From Paenibacillus sp. 19GGS1-52 (GTDB taxonomy: Bacteria > Bacillota > Bacilli > Paenibacillales > Paenibacillaceae), in contig NZ_CP059724.1 of NCBI RefSeq assembly GCF_022369515.1, positions 2,232,001-2,296,000 of the forward strand: DNA of 64,000 nucleotides, written 5' to 3'. Positions within the stretch are counted from its first letter, which is position 1; each line of letters begins with the position of its first letter. Both the position numbers and the translations under genes were made by a program. Shown one piece after another: positions 9,239 to 18,170 of the stretch. The notes below the pieces were generated by a model. That model did not search any database. It was not told the origin of the DNA and saw only the letters and a list, made by a program, of their open reading frames with translations.

Positions 9239-9796
9239 GTGATTTCAGTTAACGATTTCAAAACAGGATTAACCGTTGAGGTAGACGGAGATATTTACAC
9301 AGTTATCGATTTCCAGCATGTAAAACCAGGTAAAGGTGCGGCATTTGTACGCTCAAAGCTCAAAAACCTGCGCAACGGTAACACCGTAGAAAAAACCTTC
9401 CGTGCAGGCGAAACCATTGGCCGGGCAATTATTGAGAACCGTGCCGTGCAGTACCTGTATGCAAGTGGTCAAGATCATGTCTTCATGGATAACGAGACTT
9501 ATGACCAATTCACACTTGATGCTAAACAGCTGGAATGGGAGCTTAACTTCATCAGAGAGAACATGACTGTTAACATCATCAGCTACAAGGGCGAGATTCT
9601 GGGCATTAACCTTCCTACCAGCGTAGAACTGAAGGTTGTGGAAACGGAGCCAGGAATCAAAGGTAATACAGCTCAAGGCGCGACTAAATTCGCCAAAGTG
9701 GAAACTGGCCTGAATGTTCAGGTTCCTCTGTTCATTAACGAAGATGATGTACTGCTTATCGACACACGTGAAGGTAAATACATCTCCCGCGCGTAG
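9239..9796 (+). CDS. efp: Translation elongation factor P
   Basis: Binds between ribosomal P and E sites and rescues stalling on polyproline. 185 aa, three OB-like domains. The tip loop [12 protein letters not shown] near residue 27-38 carries the modifiable lysine (Lys32 type), and the C-terminal signature [14 protein letters not shown] is intact. GTG start at 9239 behind AGGAGGG. Followed by two hairpins that probably end the yqhT-efp unit. Confidence 0.96.
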   Translation: MISVNDFKTGLTVEVDGDIYTVIDFQHVKPGKGAAFVRSKLKNLRNGNTVEKTFRAGETIGRAIIENRAVQYLYASGQDHVFMDNETYDQFTLDAKQLEWELNFIRENMTVNIISYKGEILGINLPTSVELKVVETEPGIKGNTAQGATKFAKVETGLNVQVPLFINEDDVLLIDTREGKYISRA

Positions 9797-9814
9797 GCAT
9801 TTGTTATTTAAAAA

Positions 9815-9898
9815 GATAAGAATTTATACACAATAACTTATCCTTCTATTTCTCGAAGAAACGGGTACCGTCCCTATAAAGGACGGTATTCGTTTTTT
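9815..9898 (+). repeat. Family-B dispersed repeat B2, doubling as terminator
   Basis: The most complete direct copy: GATAAGAATTTATACAC, AACTTATCCTTCTATTTCTCGAAG, then ACGGGTACCGTCC / GGACGGTATTCGT as a 13 bp hairpin followed by TTTTTT. The hairpin plus T-run can terminate efp. Same element as 5985-6037 and the inverted 29115-29212. Confidence 0.75.
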
Positions 9899-9923
9899 CT
9901 TGAATATTCTCAGTTAACCAGCC

Positions 9924-9949
9924 TCCCCGCTTTTTGCGGTGGGGTTTTT
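9924..9949 (+). terminator. Second terminator downstream of efp
   Basis: CCCCGC - TTTTT - GCGGTGGGG hairpin followed by TTTTT. It lies upstream of the aspartokinase gene. The remaining 137 bp to that gene contain no recognisable lysine riboswitch. Confidence 0.7.
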
Positions 9950-10086
9950 GCTGTTTTTCGAGAACAATCCTAGAATTTTTTTGTGAAACCATTAACGCAA
10001 GTCACTATTTTCGTATTATACTGGTTTAAAGCGTGAAACCAAAAGGTATGCTACTACATAGACCGAAATAGGGAGTGAATTGGACT

Positions 10087-11340
10087 TTGTCACTTTATGT
10101 TATGAAATTCGGAGGCAGCTCCGTCGGCGACACCGAACGTATGAAACGCGTCGCCAAGCGCATCGCAGACAAGCAGGATGAGGGGCACCACTGCGTTGTG
10201 GTTGTATCCGCCATGGGCGACACAACGGATGAATTGATCGATCAGGCGAAGCAACTGAACGGGCAGCCGCCCGCACGTGAAATGGATATGCTGATGACGA
10301 CTGGAGAACAAATCTCTGTAGCGCTGTTGTCCATTGCTCTTCACGGAATCGGACGGGATGCTGTTTCTTATACAGGCTGGCAGGCCGGATTCCGCACGGA
10401 TGATACTCACGGACGTGCCCGCATTAATGAAATTGTACCGCGGCGCGTACTGGAATCACTGGAAAAGAATCGAATTGTTATCGTAGCCGGTTTTCAGGGC
10501 ATGACGCTTGATGGGGAGATTACTACCCTTGGACGCGGAGGCTCAGATACGACAGCTGTAGCGCTGGCTGCAGCGATCAAAGCTGATGTATGTGAGATCT
10601 ATACTGATGTAGACGGAATTTATTCCACAGACCCGCGTATCGTGAAAAGTGCGCGGAAGCTGAAGGAAATCTCTTATGACGAAATGCTCGAACTGGCCAA
10701 TCTGGGCGCAGCAGTCTTGCATCCACGTGCTGTGGAATACGCGAAACGTCATCAAGTAAAGCTGGTCGTCAGATCAAGCTTCAACACTAATGAAGGTACC
10801 GTTGTGAAGGAGGAAGCGAGCATGGAGCAGGGAGTTGTAGTCAGCGGAATTGCGTATGACAAGAATGTAGCACGTATTAGTATTTTGGGAGTGCCTGATA
10901 TGCCAGGCGTGCTGGCGCAAGTCTTCGGCAAGCTGGCGGAAGAGGGCGTTGACGTAGATATTATCGTACAGAGCGGAGTGCAGAACAAGAAGGCTGATTT
11001 CTCCTTTACCGTCTCCTTGGATGATATGGCACGGGCTAAAGAAGTTATTGAGCAAATGCATGCAACTTTGCCTTATAGTGAAGTTACATCTGAAGATAAC
11101 CTCGTGAAGGTATCCATTGTGGGCGCAGGCATGGTCAGCCACCCTGGTGTTGCCGCACAAATGTTTGAAGTCATCTCCAAGCAGGGCGTTAGTATCAAGA
11201 TGGTTAGTACCTCCGAGATCAAGGTTTCCTGCGTGATTGAATCCGGTAATCTGCAACATATCATTCAGGCGCTTCACACCGCCTATAACTTGGATACGAC
11301 CGAGCAGGCCTTCGTTGGTGGTCCTCAGGATCGCCGCTAA
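10087..11340 (+). CDS. lysC: Aspartate kinase with C-terminal ACT domains
   Basis: First step of the aspartate pathway (Lys, Thr, Met, diaminopimelate/dipicolinate): phosphorylation of Asp. 417 aa. Kinase domain begins KFGGSSVGD (residues 6-14), with TTGEQIS, GRGGSDTTA and TDVDGIYSTDPR. Two ACT domains follow from about residue 265 (ISILGVPDMPGVLAQVF; VSIVGAGMVSHPG), the site of feedback inhibition. TTG 10087 sits 9 nt after AGGGAGTG; GTG 10075 overlaps the SD. An internal start near GTG/ATG about residue 245 could give a separate regulatory subunit, as in B. subtilis LysC. Isolated between two terminators. Confidence 0.93.
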   Translation: MSLYVMKFGGSSVGDTERMKRVAKRIADKQDEGHHCVVVVSAMGDTTDELIDQAKQLNGQPPAREMDMLMTTGEQISVALLSIALHGIGRDAVSYTGWQAGFRTDDTHGRARINEIVPRRVLESLEKNRIVIVAGFQGMTLDGEITTLGRGGSDTTAVALAAAIKADVCEIYTDVDGIYSTDPRIVKSARKLKEISYDEMLELANLGAAVLHPRAVEYAKRHQVKLVVRSSFNTNEGTVVKEEASMEQGVVVSGIAYDKNVARISILGVPDMPGVLAQVFGKLAEEGVDVDIIVQSGVQNKKADFSFTVSLDDMARAKEVIEQMHATLPYSEVTSEDNLVKVSIVGAGMVSHPGVAAQMFEVISKQGVSIKMVSTSEIKVSCVIESGNLQHIIQALHTAYNLDTTEQAFVGGPQDRR

Positions 11341-11356
11341 ACACTGCTTTAGAATC

Positions 11357-11404
11357 AAAAAAGGATGTCCTAAAGCCTCTATAGGCTAAGGACATCCTTT
11401 TTTG
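11357..11404. terminator. Strong terminator after aspartokinase
   Basis: AAAAAAGGATGTCCT / AGGACATCCTTTTTT stem with A- and T-tracts on the two sides; can terminate in both directions. Confidence 0.9.
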
Positions 11405-11487
11405 TTGTTCTATCTCAGTTGAAATCAAGAAAGCTTCTTCATCGGGAAGGGGAGGTTTCATCCCTAAATGAATTCTAAGATGAATTT

Positions 11488-11670
11488 GATTGCATAAAGT
11501 GCAATAGAATCCTCTTATCTCCGGCAAAAAAAAGATTCTACTGTATTACGTACATTAGAATTTCGCAAAACACCTGATTTAGAGCACTTCTGCGTCATTT
11601 GATTGCACAAAATACAGTAGAAACCAATTTTATCCACTATCAGACCCATTCTACTGTACAAAATACACTC
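11488..11670. repeat. Cluster of short family-C repeats
   Basis: Four related 24-30 bp motifs in alternating orientation: GATTGCATAAAGTGCAATAG (11488), GATTCTACTGTATTACGTAC (11534), GATTGCACAAAATACAGTAG (11601) and CATTCTACTGTACAAAATAC (11647). Core is TTG(C/T)AC-AAAATACA-GTAGAA or its complement. This 300 bp gap between aspartokinase and the YitT gene holds no convincing gene. A related motif forms the arms of the hairpin at 22950-23021. Confidence 0.55.
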
Positions 11671-11700
11671 AAAGAGCTATTTGCAGATATCTGCAGAAAA

Positions 11701-12567
11701 TCAAACCATCCTCCGAAACCTGCCCACGATCTCTACGGTCTGCAGCACGTTAACAAATGATTTCGGATCGGTCTCCAGAATGGTCTTTCGCAACGTGGCC
11801 AGCTCATAGCGGGTTGTAACGGTCATCAACATCGCATTACCTTCGTGGCTATAGCCACCCTCCGTATTGACCACCGTGACGCCGTGAGGCAGTCGGGTAA
11901 GCGACTCCAGCATTCTATCCCGCTCCTTCGTAACAATGAAGCAGGTTAATTTCACATGGCGGATATGGATCATATCTACCACTCTGCTCTTGACGAAGAT
12001 ACAGAGCATGGCGTACAGTGCGGAGTCCCAGCTTTTGAAGAACCCGAGACTTAGAATAACGAGCCCGTCCATTACAAAGAGTACGCTCCCCATAGGGATA
12101 TCATGCTTACGGGTAATAATAGAGCCTAATATGTCAAATCCACCGGAAGAACCTCCAGCACGCAGCGAGAAACCCACTCCGCCTGCAATGATTACCCCGC
12201 CAAATATACTCGCCAGAATGGGGTCCTTGGTCAACTGCACCACAGGAATAATATTCAGAAACCAGGTCGTGGCTAGAACGGATAACATGCTTAAACAAAT
12301 ATATTTCTTGCCTACAACGATAAAGCCCCAGATAAGAATAGGAAGGTTAATAGCAAAATAAATGAGCGAGATAAACTTTGGATTCGTTAAATAACCGGCT
12401 ACGGAAGCCACTCCGGCTACTCCTCCACTTAAAAGCTGGTGAGGAATGAGAAATAACCGAAGCCCGCTTGCCACCAAAAAGGCCGAGAAAATGATAATGA
12501 CAATTTCCCGAACTTGTTTGGCCACAGTTCCAGTAACGAGCGGTACTCCGTAATTACGAACGTGCAT
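11701..12567 (-). CDS. YitT-family membrane protein (DUF161/DUF2179)
   Basis: 288 aa. Five to six membrane helices (residues about 10-200) with family signatures LIPHQLLSGGVAGVA and GGSSGGFDILGSII, followed by a cytosolic DUF2179 domain (VTKERDRMLESLTRLPHGVTVVN...). Possible transporter or regulatory protein; substrate not known. The open frame extends to 12615, but ATG 12567 with AAGGGGAT upstream is the likely start. Transcribed away from the spoIIIA operon. Confidence 0.85.
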   Translation of the reverse strand: MHVRNYGVPLVTGTVAKQVREIVIIIFSAFLVASGLRLFLIPHQLLSGGVAGVASVAGYLTNPKFISLIYFAINLPILIWGFIVVGKKYICLSMLSVLATTWFLNIIPVVQLTKDPILASIFGGVIIAGGVGFSLRAGGSSGGFDILGSIITRKHDIPMGSVLFVMDGLVILSLGFFKSWDSALYAMLCIFVKSRVVDMIHIRHVKLTCFIVTKERDRMLESLTRLPHGVTVVNTEGGYSHEGNAMLMTVTTRYELATLRKTILETDPKSFVNVLQTVEIVGRFRRMV

Positions 12568-12862
12568 AACAAAAATCCCCTTTTTTCTTGTGTTTTTACC
12601 ACTAACTCTGTTCAAAAGATTAGGAAGTATAAGTTTAACCTATCTGAGGTCCTTATATTTGCCTTTCTGCTTTTTAAACACATGCAAAGTTTATTTTATC
12701 ATACTGATGATATTTTTTTATTGCTGGAAGCTCTATGATTTCTTTCACACTTTTAATTGTCTAAAGTAGGCCAGTCCCGCATAACCATGGATAATAGCCG
12801 CTTACAGCAGCGATTGGAGGCATAAGTCTGGGGCTTAAATCAATAAAAAGGAGTTGAGCAGA

Positions 12863-13126
12863 TTGGACAAGTATGTAAGCTGGATGGCAGTGCTGCGAAT
12901 AATATCCGGCAGTGTGGAAATTTCAGCTGCACTTCTTATGCTGCGCTTGAATCAGGTGGACAAGGCGCTGGTAGTGAATTCGGCGCTAGCACTGGTAGGT
13001 CCGACTGTATTGATCTTGACTACAACCATTGGCCTTACAGGGATGACCCAGCAGCTTTCGTGGAGCAAGATTGGCTGGATCGGTTGCGGAGTGGCCTTTC
13101 TCTTAATCGGCATTCTGAAAAAATGA
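12863..13126 (+). CDS. yqhV: YqhV, DUF2619 membrane protein
   Basis: 87 aa with three short hydrophobic segments; MDKYVSWMAVLRIISG and MLRLNQVDKALVVNSALALVGP match the family. TTG 12863 lies 9 nt from AAAAGGAG; TTG 12854 would be too close. Directly precedes spoIIIAA, as in B. subtilis, where yqhV is also upstream of the spoIIIA operon. Function unknown; a sporulation link is inferred from position. The 240 bp between the YitT start and this gene shows no other feature I can support. Confidence 0.8.
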   Translation: MDKYVSWMAVLRIISGSVEISAALLMLRLNQVDKALVVNSALALVGPTVLILTTTIGLTGMTQQLSWSKIGWIGCGVAFLLIGILKK

Positions 13127-13136
13127 TAGATGATAG

Positions 13137-13164
13137 GCATAAACGACACGTACAAGCATAAATA
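13137..13164 (+). promoter_or_regulatory. Possible sigma-E promoter of the spoIIIA operon
   Basis: GCATAAA at 13137-13143 and CATAAATA at 13157-13164 with a 13 bp spacer resemble the sigma-E -35 (kmATAtt) and -10 (CATAcahT) elements, 40-50 bp before spoIIIAA. In B. subtilis this operon is transcribed by sigma-E in the mother cell. Match by eye only. Confidence 0.4.
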
Positions 13165-13210
13165 TGGATTAAAGCAAATGAAGTAGAGGACAACTTGGGG
13201 GTTCATGGGT

Positions 13211-14212
13211 ATGGCTAACGATTGGCTTCAATTGTTTCCTGAAAAAGTGAGATCTTTGCTCCAAACACTCCCCAGCCCGCTGCTTGGGATGGTTGAGGAA
13301 ATACGTGTCCGCGAAAGCCGTCCGCTTGAAATTAATTATTCCGGAAGGTATCACTTTCTCTCCGGGGACGGCAGCCTGACGCAGATTCCAGAAGAAGCCT
13401 ACAAGCCGGACCGGGAAGACACTCACCGGCTGCTGGATCTGATCAGCAACCATTCACTGTACACGATGGAGGAAGAGCTGCGCAAAGGCTTCATTACGAT
13501 TCCCGGTGGGCATCGGATTGGACTGGCTGGTCGAACGGTGCTGAGTGGGGGTGGCGTGGAGCATTTGCGCGATATTACCAGCTTCAATGTGCGGATTGCC
13601 CGTGCTGTGCCTGGCATCGCCGATGGTGTGCTGCCTTATCTGCTGGACAGGGGGCGGCAGCGGATTATGCATACGCTGATCCTATCGCCACCTCAGCACG
13701 GCAAGACAACCCTGCTGCGTGACCTGGCAAGGCAAATCTCCACTGGTGTGCAAAGCAAGCGGGAGGGCGTACGGCCTGGGCTGAAGGTTGGAATTGTTGA
13801 TGAACGTTCGGAAATTGCCGGTAGCAGACGTGGTATTCCGGCCTTTGACGTCGGCCCGCGCACAGACATTCTGGATGGGTGCCCCAAAGCGGAAGGCATG
13901 ATGATGATGATACGCTCGCTCTCGCCTGATGTGCTAATCGCAGATGAGATTGGCCGCCCTGAGGACGCTGAGGCCGTGACGGAGGCGCTGCACGCCGGAA
14001 TATCCGTTGTAGCGTCTGCACACGGCAAGGAAGTGTCCGAGCTGGCCCGCAGGCCGGGCCTAGGCGGATTGCTGGAGCACAAGATGTTCGAACGGTATGT
14101 TATCCTACACCGCTCAGAAGCGGGCCTCTCCTTTCGAATCCTCGACAGCCAGAAACGCGGGCTGCTGCTGGTCTCTGCGGAGGAACGGATAGGCGGTGAC
14201 GTTCATGCTTAA
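13211..14212 (+). CDS. spoIIIAA: Stage III sporulation protein AA (secretion ATPase)
   Basis: Cytosolic ATPase of the SpoIIIA-SpoIIQ channel that connects mother cell and forespore; related to type II/IV secretion ATPases. 333 aa. Walker A-like SPPQHGKTTLLRDLA near residue 160 and Walker B-like VLIADEIGRPEDAEA near residue 238; the typical first Gly of Walker A is Ser here. RKGFITIPGGHRIGLAGR is a family signature. ATG 13211 is 9 nt after GGGGG; ATG 13205 is too close. Overlaps spoIIIAB by 8 bp. Confidence 0.93.
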   Translation: MANDWLQLFPEKVRSLLQTLPSPLLGMVEEIRVRESRPLEINYSGRYHFLSGDGSLTQIPEEAYKPDREDTHRLLDLISNHSLYTMEEELRKGFITIPGGHRIGLAGRTVLSGGGVEHLRDITSFNVRIARAVPGIADGVLPYLLDRGRQRIMHTLILSPPQHGKTTLLRDLARQISTGVQSKREGVRPGLKVGIVDERSEIAGSRRGIPAFDVGPRTDILDGCPKAEGMMMMIRSLSPDVLIADEIGRPEDAEAVTEALHAGISVVASAHGKEVSELARRPGLGGLLEHKMFERYVILHRSEAGLSFRILDSQKRGLLLVSAEERIGGDVHA

Positions 14213-14723
14213 GCTGTTTGGCGCCGTGTTGATCGTGCTGGCGGGTACGCTGGCAGGATTCCAGCGTGCTCGGCAGTATGCTGACAGGCCGCAGCACATT
14301 CGTGGCTTAATCGCCGCTCTACAACGGCTGGAGACCGAAATTATGTACGGGTTCACACCGCTGCCGGAAGCCATGAGGCGGATCGGGCAGCAGTCCAGAG
14401 AACCGCTAAAGTGGTTTTTTGTCAAAACTGCCGAAGAGATGAGTCCTCCACATGACCGGAGTGCCCAGGATGCCTTCCAGCGGGTCATGGAAGCTCACTG
14501 GAAGACGACCGCAATGAAGGGGACAGAGAAAGAGATTCTCCGACAGCTTAGCTGCACGCTGGGTACAAGCGACAGGACGAATCAGAGTACCCATATTGCA
14601 CTGGCTTTGCAGCAATTGAAGCAGGAGGAAACAATGGCCAGAGAGGATCAGGGCAAGTATGAAAAAATGAGTAAAAGCCTGGGTCTGCTGCTTGGAGCAT
14701 TGATCGTCATTTTGATCTTTTAG
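14205..14723 (+). CDS. spoIIIAB: Stage III sporulation protein AB
   Basis: 172 aa, one N-terminal membrane helix (MLKLFGAVLIVLAGTLAGF), helical body and a C-terminal hydrophobic segment; related to GspF of type II secretion. Acts in the mother-cell membrane complex with SpoIIIAA. ATG 14205 matches the conserved MLKL start; the alternative GTG 14196 is upstream. Overlaps the end of spoIIIAA. Confidence 0.92.
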   Translation: MLKLFGAVLIVLAGTLAGFQRARQYADRPQHIRGLIAALQRLETEIMYGFTPLPEAMRRIGQQSREPLKWFFVKTAEEMSPPHDRSAQDAFQRVMEAHWKTTAMKGTEKEILRQLSCTLGTSDRTNQSTHIALALQQLKQEETMAREDQGKYEKMSKSLGLLLGALIVILIF

Positions 14724-14736
14724 CGAGGTGCCAGGA

Positions 14737-14940
14737 ATGAATATTGAAGTTAACGCCATCTTTCAAATTGCCGGCATCGGCATCATTATAGCCATGATCC
14801 ACACGGTGCTTAAGCAGATGGGCAAAGAGGATATGGCTCATTGGGTGACGATCGTCGGGTTTATTGTTGTGTTGTTTATGGTGATCCGCATGCTGGATGG
14901 ATTGCTCCAGGAAATAAAAACGATCTTTCTTTTTCAATAA
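14737..14940 (+). CDS. spoIIIAC: Stage III sporulation protein AC
   Basis: 67 aa protein with two membrane helices, family signature FQIAGIGIIIAMIHTVLKQMGKED cut here to its first part: FQIAGIGIIIAMIHTVL. Start ATG 14737 behind GCGAGGTG; GTG 14728 overlaps that SD. Very short spacing to AB (13 bp) and AD (8 bp) shows tight operon packing. Confidence 0.92.
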   Translation: MNIEVNAIFQIAGIGIIIAMIHTVLKQMGKEDMAHWVTIVGFIVVLFMVIRMLDGLLQEIKTIFLFQ

Positions 14941-14948
14941 GGTGTGCC

Positions 14949-15338
14949 ATGGAAATCATTCAGGTTGTTGGAATCGGGCTGATGTCGACCATCCTTATCC
15001 TTATTCTCAAGGAACAAAAGCCACTGTTCGCCTTTCTGCTCGCTACAGCAACAGGCATTATGATCTTTCTGTTCCTGATGGGCAAGATTGGGATGATCCT
15101 CTCTACGCTTGAGCGCGTGGCTGAATCATCAGGGATGGAAATGATCTATCTGAAGACAGTGTTCAAAATTATCGGGATTTCGTATATCGCGGAATTTGGA
15201 GCCCAGATTGTACGTGACGCAGGTCAGGAAGGGATCGCCTCCAAAATTGAGCTCGCAGGCAAAGTGCTCATTATGGTGCTGGCCGTACCTATTATCAGCA
15301 TTATTATCGAAACTGTGATGAAGCTTTTGCCTGCTTGA
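14949..15338 (+). CDS. spoIIIAD: Stage III sporulation protein AD
   Basis: 129 aa, three to four membrane helices, paralogous to SpoIIIAC in its first half (MEIIQVVGIGLMSTILILIL) and ending in the conserved SYIAEFGAQIVRDAGQ region. Membrane component of the feeding-tube complex. ATG 14949 follows AAGGTG; the same frame is open further upstream but overlaps spoIIIAC. Confidence 0.92.
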   Translation: MEIIQVVGIGLMSTILILILKEQKPLFAFLLATATGIMIFLFLMGKIGMILSTLERVAESSGMEMIYLKTVFKIIGISYIAEFGAQIVRDAGQEGIASKIELAGKVLIMVLAVPIISIIIETVMKLLPA

Positions 15339-15382
15339 ACCTATAAATACGCTTTGCCAGTCGGCTAACAGGAGGAGAAGTT

Positions 15383-16618
15383 ATGCAAGTGCGCAGTATT
15401 TTTCGGCCTCCCAAATTAAAAATGATACTGCTGCTGCTTCCTTGCTTATTGTTTCTTTGGTGCGCTGGGACTGCTCAGGCCTCTCCTGTCAGCTCCTCCT
15501 CTACCGACTCTGACTCTAGCTCACCCGTCGATAAATGGGTGAAGAGCCAAGTCCAGGACCTGCCTAAGGACGGAGTTGAGATGTACTGGGATCAGTTGAT
15601 GAAGGATTACGGCGGGTTTTTCCCCGATGGGGCCACACCTTCACTTATGGACATGCTGCTTCCGGGGGATAAGGGGCTTAGCTTTCAGGGTGTATTATCC
15701 GGTCTTATGGGATACATGTGGCATGAAGTGCTGTATAACGGCAAGCTACTGGTGACGATTGTCATGATCAGTGTGCTCAGCATGATTCTGGAGACGCTGC
15801 AGACCGCTTTTGAACGTAAAACAGTCAGTAAGGTTGCTTATACGCTCTGTTACATGGTCGTGCTGGTGATCGCCGTCAACAGCTTCAATATATCGATAGG
15901 GTATGCACAGGATGCGATCGACCGGATGATCGACTTCATGATGGCCATGATTCCACTGCTGTTTGCGCTTTTGGCTTCTATGGGCAATGTCGTTACCGTC
16001 TCAGTGACCCATCCGTTGATTGTTTTTATGATTCATACCGTTGGGACGCTGATCCATACTGTAGTCTTCCCGCTGCTGTTCTTCTCGGCGGTGCTGCATC
16101 TAGTCAGCGCATTGTCGGAGAAATATAAGCTGACTCAGCTGGCCAATCTGCTGCGCAATATTGGAGCGGGACTGCTGGGAGTGCTGCTGACCGTGTTCCT
16201 GGGCGTGATTTCAGTCAGAGGAATTACCGCATCTGTAACGGATGGGGTCACAATCAGGGCCGCTAAATATATAACAGGCAATTTCGTGCCGGTCATCGGT
16301 AAAATGTTCGCAGATGCTACGGATACGGTAATCTCGGCCTCACTGCTGGTGAAGAATGCCATCGGGCTGTCGGGTGTCATTATCATTTTGTTCATTTGTG
16401 CTTTTCCAGCGATCAAAATACTGGTGCTGGCCCTCATCTACAATGTGGCCGCCGCGGTAATGCAGCCGCTGGGAGAAACACCGATCGTAAGCTGCCTGCA
16501 GACTATCGGAAAAAGCATGATTTATGTCTTCGCCGCATTGGCTGCTGTATCGTTAATGTTTTTTATGGCGGTCACGATTATGCTGACTGCCGGTAATGTC
16601 ACCGTCATGATGAGGTGA
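15383..16618 (+). CDS. spoIIIAE: Stage III sporulation protein AE
   Basis: 411 aa polytopic protein with a signal peptide (1-34, ends TAQA), a Ser/Asp-rich segment, then seven or more membrane spans. Core membrane component of the SpoIIIA complex; conserved VDKWVKSQVQDLP near residue 48. SD AGGAGGAG. Ends immediately upstream of spoIIIAF. Confidence 0.92.
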   Translation: MQVRSIFRPPKLKMILLLLPCLLFLWCAGTAQASPVSSSSTDSDSSSPVDKWVKSQVQDLPKDGVEMYWDQLMKDYGGFFPDGATPSLMDMLLPGDKGLSFQGVLSGLMGYMWHEVLYNGKLLVTIVMISVLSMILETLQTAFERKTVSKVAYTLCYMVVLVIAVNSFNISIGYAQDAIDRMIDFMMAMIPLLFALLASMGNVVTVSVTHPLIVFMIHTVGTLIHTVVFPLLFFSAVLHLVSALSEKYKLTQLANLLRNIGAGLLGVLLTVFLGVISVRGITASVTDGVTIRAAKYITGNFVPVIGKMFADATDTVISASLLVKNAIGLSGVIIILFICAFPAIKILVLALIYNVAAAVMQPLGETPIVSCLQTIGKSMIYVFAALAAVSLMFFMAVTIMLTAGNVTVMMR

Positions 16619-16659
16619 GACTCAAGGCTACATTTCGAAACGAGTTTAGGAGGGTTACC

Positions 16660-17439
16660 ATGACCTGGTTAGGCGGGTGGCTGCGGGAGATCATTCTGGT
16701 TGTGCTGCTGGCAGCTTTCGTGGAAATGCTGCTTCCGAGTAAGTCCATGGAGCGTTACGCCAGGCTGGTGCTCAGTTTGCTGGTACTGCTCACCATGCTG
16801 AGTCCGATTGTTTCACTACTGAAGGGGGACGCTGCGTCAGAACTAAGTGTTGCCATAGCGAAGCAGGAGAAAGATGGCGGACTGCTCTCAGGAGCCAAAC
16901 AAGGAGACGATTCGCTGCAGAAGATTCTGGCGGATGGGCAGATGCTAGCCAAGGGGCGCCAGGAGCAGAGCTTGAAGTTGGCCGCTCAGGAAGTTGCTGG
17001 TCAGATGAGAGATCAAATCACCAGTGAGACCGGAGTGCGCGGGGCACAAGTTACAGTGAAACTTGGGATGGGAAAAGCCGCTGATGCAACTATCGGCCAA
17101 GAGGTCCCGGTGATTTCTTCGGTGAGCGTCTCCTTGCCAGCAACAACTGGCGGAGCCACTGGAACTAGCAGTCCTACAACCACGGGAACAACAACCGCAG
17201 AGTCGATTGTTATTCCACCAGTGGAAGCAGTCCAGATCACAGTAGAGACTACTCCTGACACTGAGGAGACTGGAACAGCAGCTGGGGCTGGGACGGAAGC
17301 AGCGAATGGAAGCAATAAGGCTGACAATCACGCAGCAGATGAGGCCGATTCAATAATTAAGCTGTTAGAGCAGAAATGGGACCTGGCTCCCGGAGTTATT
17401 CAGGTGCAGGGCAATAGCAGCAGTGACACTAAACTTTGA
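16660..17439 (+). CDS. spoIIIAF: Stage III sporulation protein AF
   Basis: 259 aa. Two N-terminal membrane helices (ILVVLLAAFVEMLLP; LVLSLLVLLTMLSPI), then an extracytoplasmic ring-building domain and a Thr/Gly/Ala-rich low-complexity insertion around residues 160-215. The insertion makes it longer than B. subtilis SpoIIIAF (about 206 aa). ATG 16660 has AGGAGGG upstream; the frame is open from 16615 but that part overlaps spoIIIAE. Confidence 0.9.
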   Translation: MTWLGGWLREIILVVLLAAFVEMLLPSKSMERYARLVLSLLVLLTMLSPIVSLLKGDAASELSVAIAKQEKDGGLLSGAKQGDDSLQKILADGQMLAKGRQEQSLKLAAQEVAGQMRDQITSETGVRGAQVTVKLGMGKAADATIGQEVPVISSVSVSLPATTGGATGTSSPTTTGTTTAESIVIPPVEAVQITVETTPDTEETGTAAGAGTEAANGSNKADNHAADEADSIIKLLEQKWDLAPGVIQVQGNSSSDTKL

Positions 17440-17518
17440 ACCTTATACTCTGATGCTTGAATTATAGATGAATGCTTGCAATACGAGTCTTGCGCGAAGA
17501 ACTTTTAGGAGGGATAGA

Positions 17519-18160
17519 ATGGGCAATTGGCTGAAAAAACTGGAGCAATGGGCTGGGGGCGGTGCTGGGAGTCCGAAGCGAAGTCATACCTTTCGCTGGC
17601 TGATTATTCTGGGTCTGCTAGGTGCGGCGATTATGCTGTTCAATTCCTTCGTTAACGTGAAGAAGCTGGACAGTGAGAACACGGGGCGTGAGCCGCCAGT
17701 GAATCAATCCACACAGTCCGCATTGCTGCAGGGTGAGACAACGACGCCAAATTCATTCGACAGTATTGAAGAGGCCATGGAGAATCGGACGAAGGAGATT
17801 CTGGAAAAAATCGTTGGCGTCGGTACAGTCGATATCATGGTCACCGTAGACTCAACAGAGGAGATTGTTGTGCAACGCAATATGAATGATTCTCAGCAGC
17901 TTAGTGAAGAAACCGATGCAAGTGGCGGCAAGCGGCATACGACACAGTATACAAGGGATGGCGAAATTGTCACCTACACGCAGTCGGGGGATGAGACGCC
18001 AATCATCACGAAGCGAATTAAACCCCAAGTTCGCGGTGTGCTCGTTGTAGCCAAAGGGGCCGAGAACAAAGTCGTACGAGGACTGATTGAACAAGCCATT
18101 GAAAAAGGTCTGAATGTGCCAAGTTATCGCATTTCTGTTGTCCCGCGCAAGCAGGAATAG
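17519..18160 (+). CDS. spoIIIAG: Stage III sporulation protein AG
   Basis: 213 aa, one membrane helix near residue 25-42, then an extracytoplasmic ring-building-motif domain (residues about 85-210, EEAMENRTKEILEKIVGVG, PKVRGVLVVAKGAE-like PQVRGVLVVAKGAE). In B. subtilis it forms a large ring in the intermembrane space. ATG 17519 follows TAGGAGGG. Separated from spoIIIAH by the 150 bp repeat block at 18171-18320. Confidence 0.92.
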   Translation: MGNWLKKLEQWAGGGAGSPKRSHTFRWLIILGLLGAAIMLFNSFVNVKKLDSENTGREPPVNQSTQSALLQGETTTPNSFDSIEEAMENRTKEILEKIVGVGTVDIMVTVDSTEEIVVQRNMNDSQQLSEETDASGGKRHTTQYTRDGEIVTYTQSGDETPIITKRIKPQVRGVLVVAKGAENKVVRGLIEQAIEKGLNVPSYRISVVPRKQE

Positions 18161-18170
18161 GAGAAGGCTA

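Noticed and set aside
9950..10086. Lysine riboswitch before aspartokinase
   Set aside because: Only about 137 bp remain after the terminator and no L-box core or anti-terminator pair is visible.
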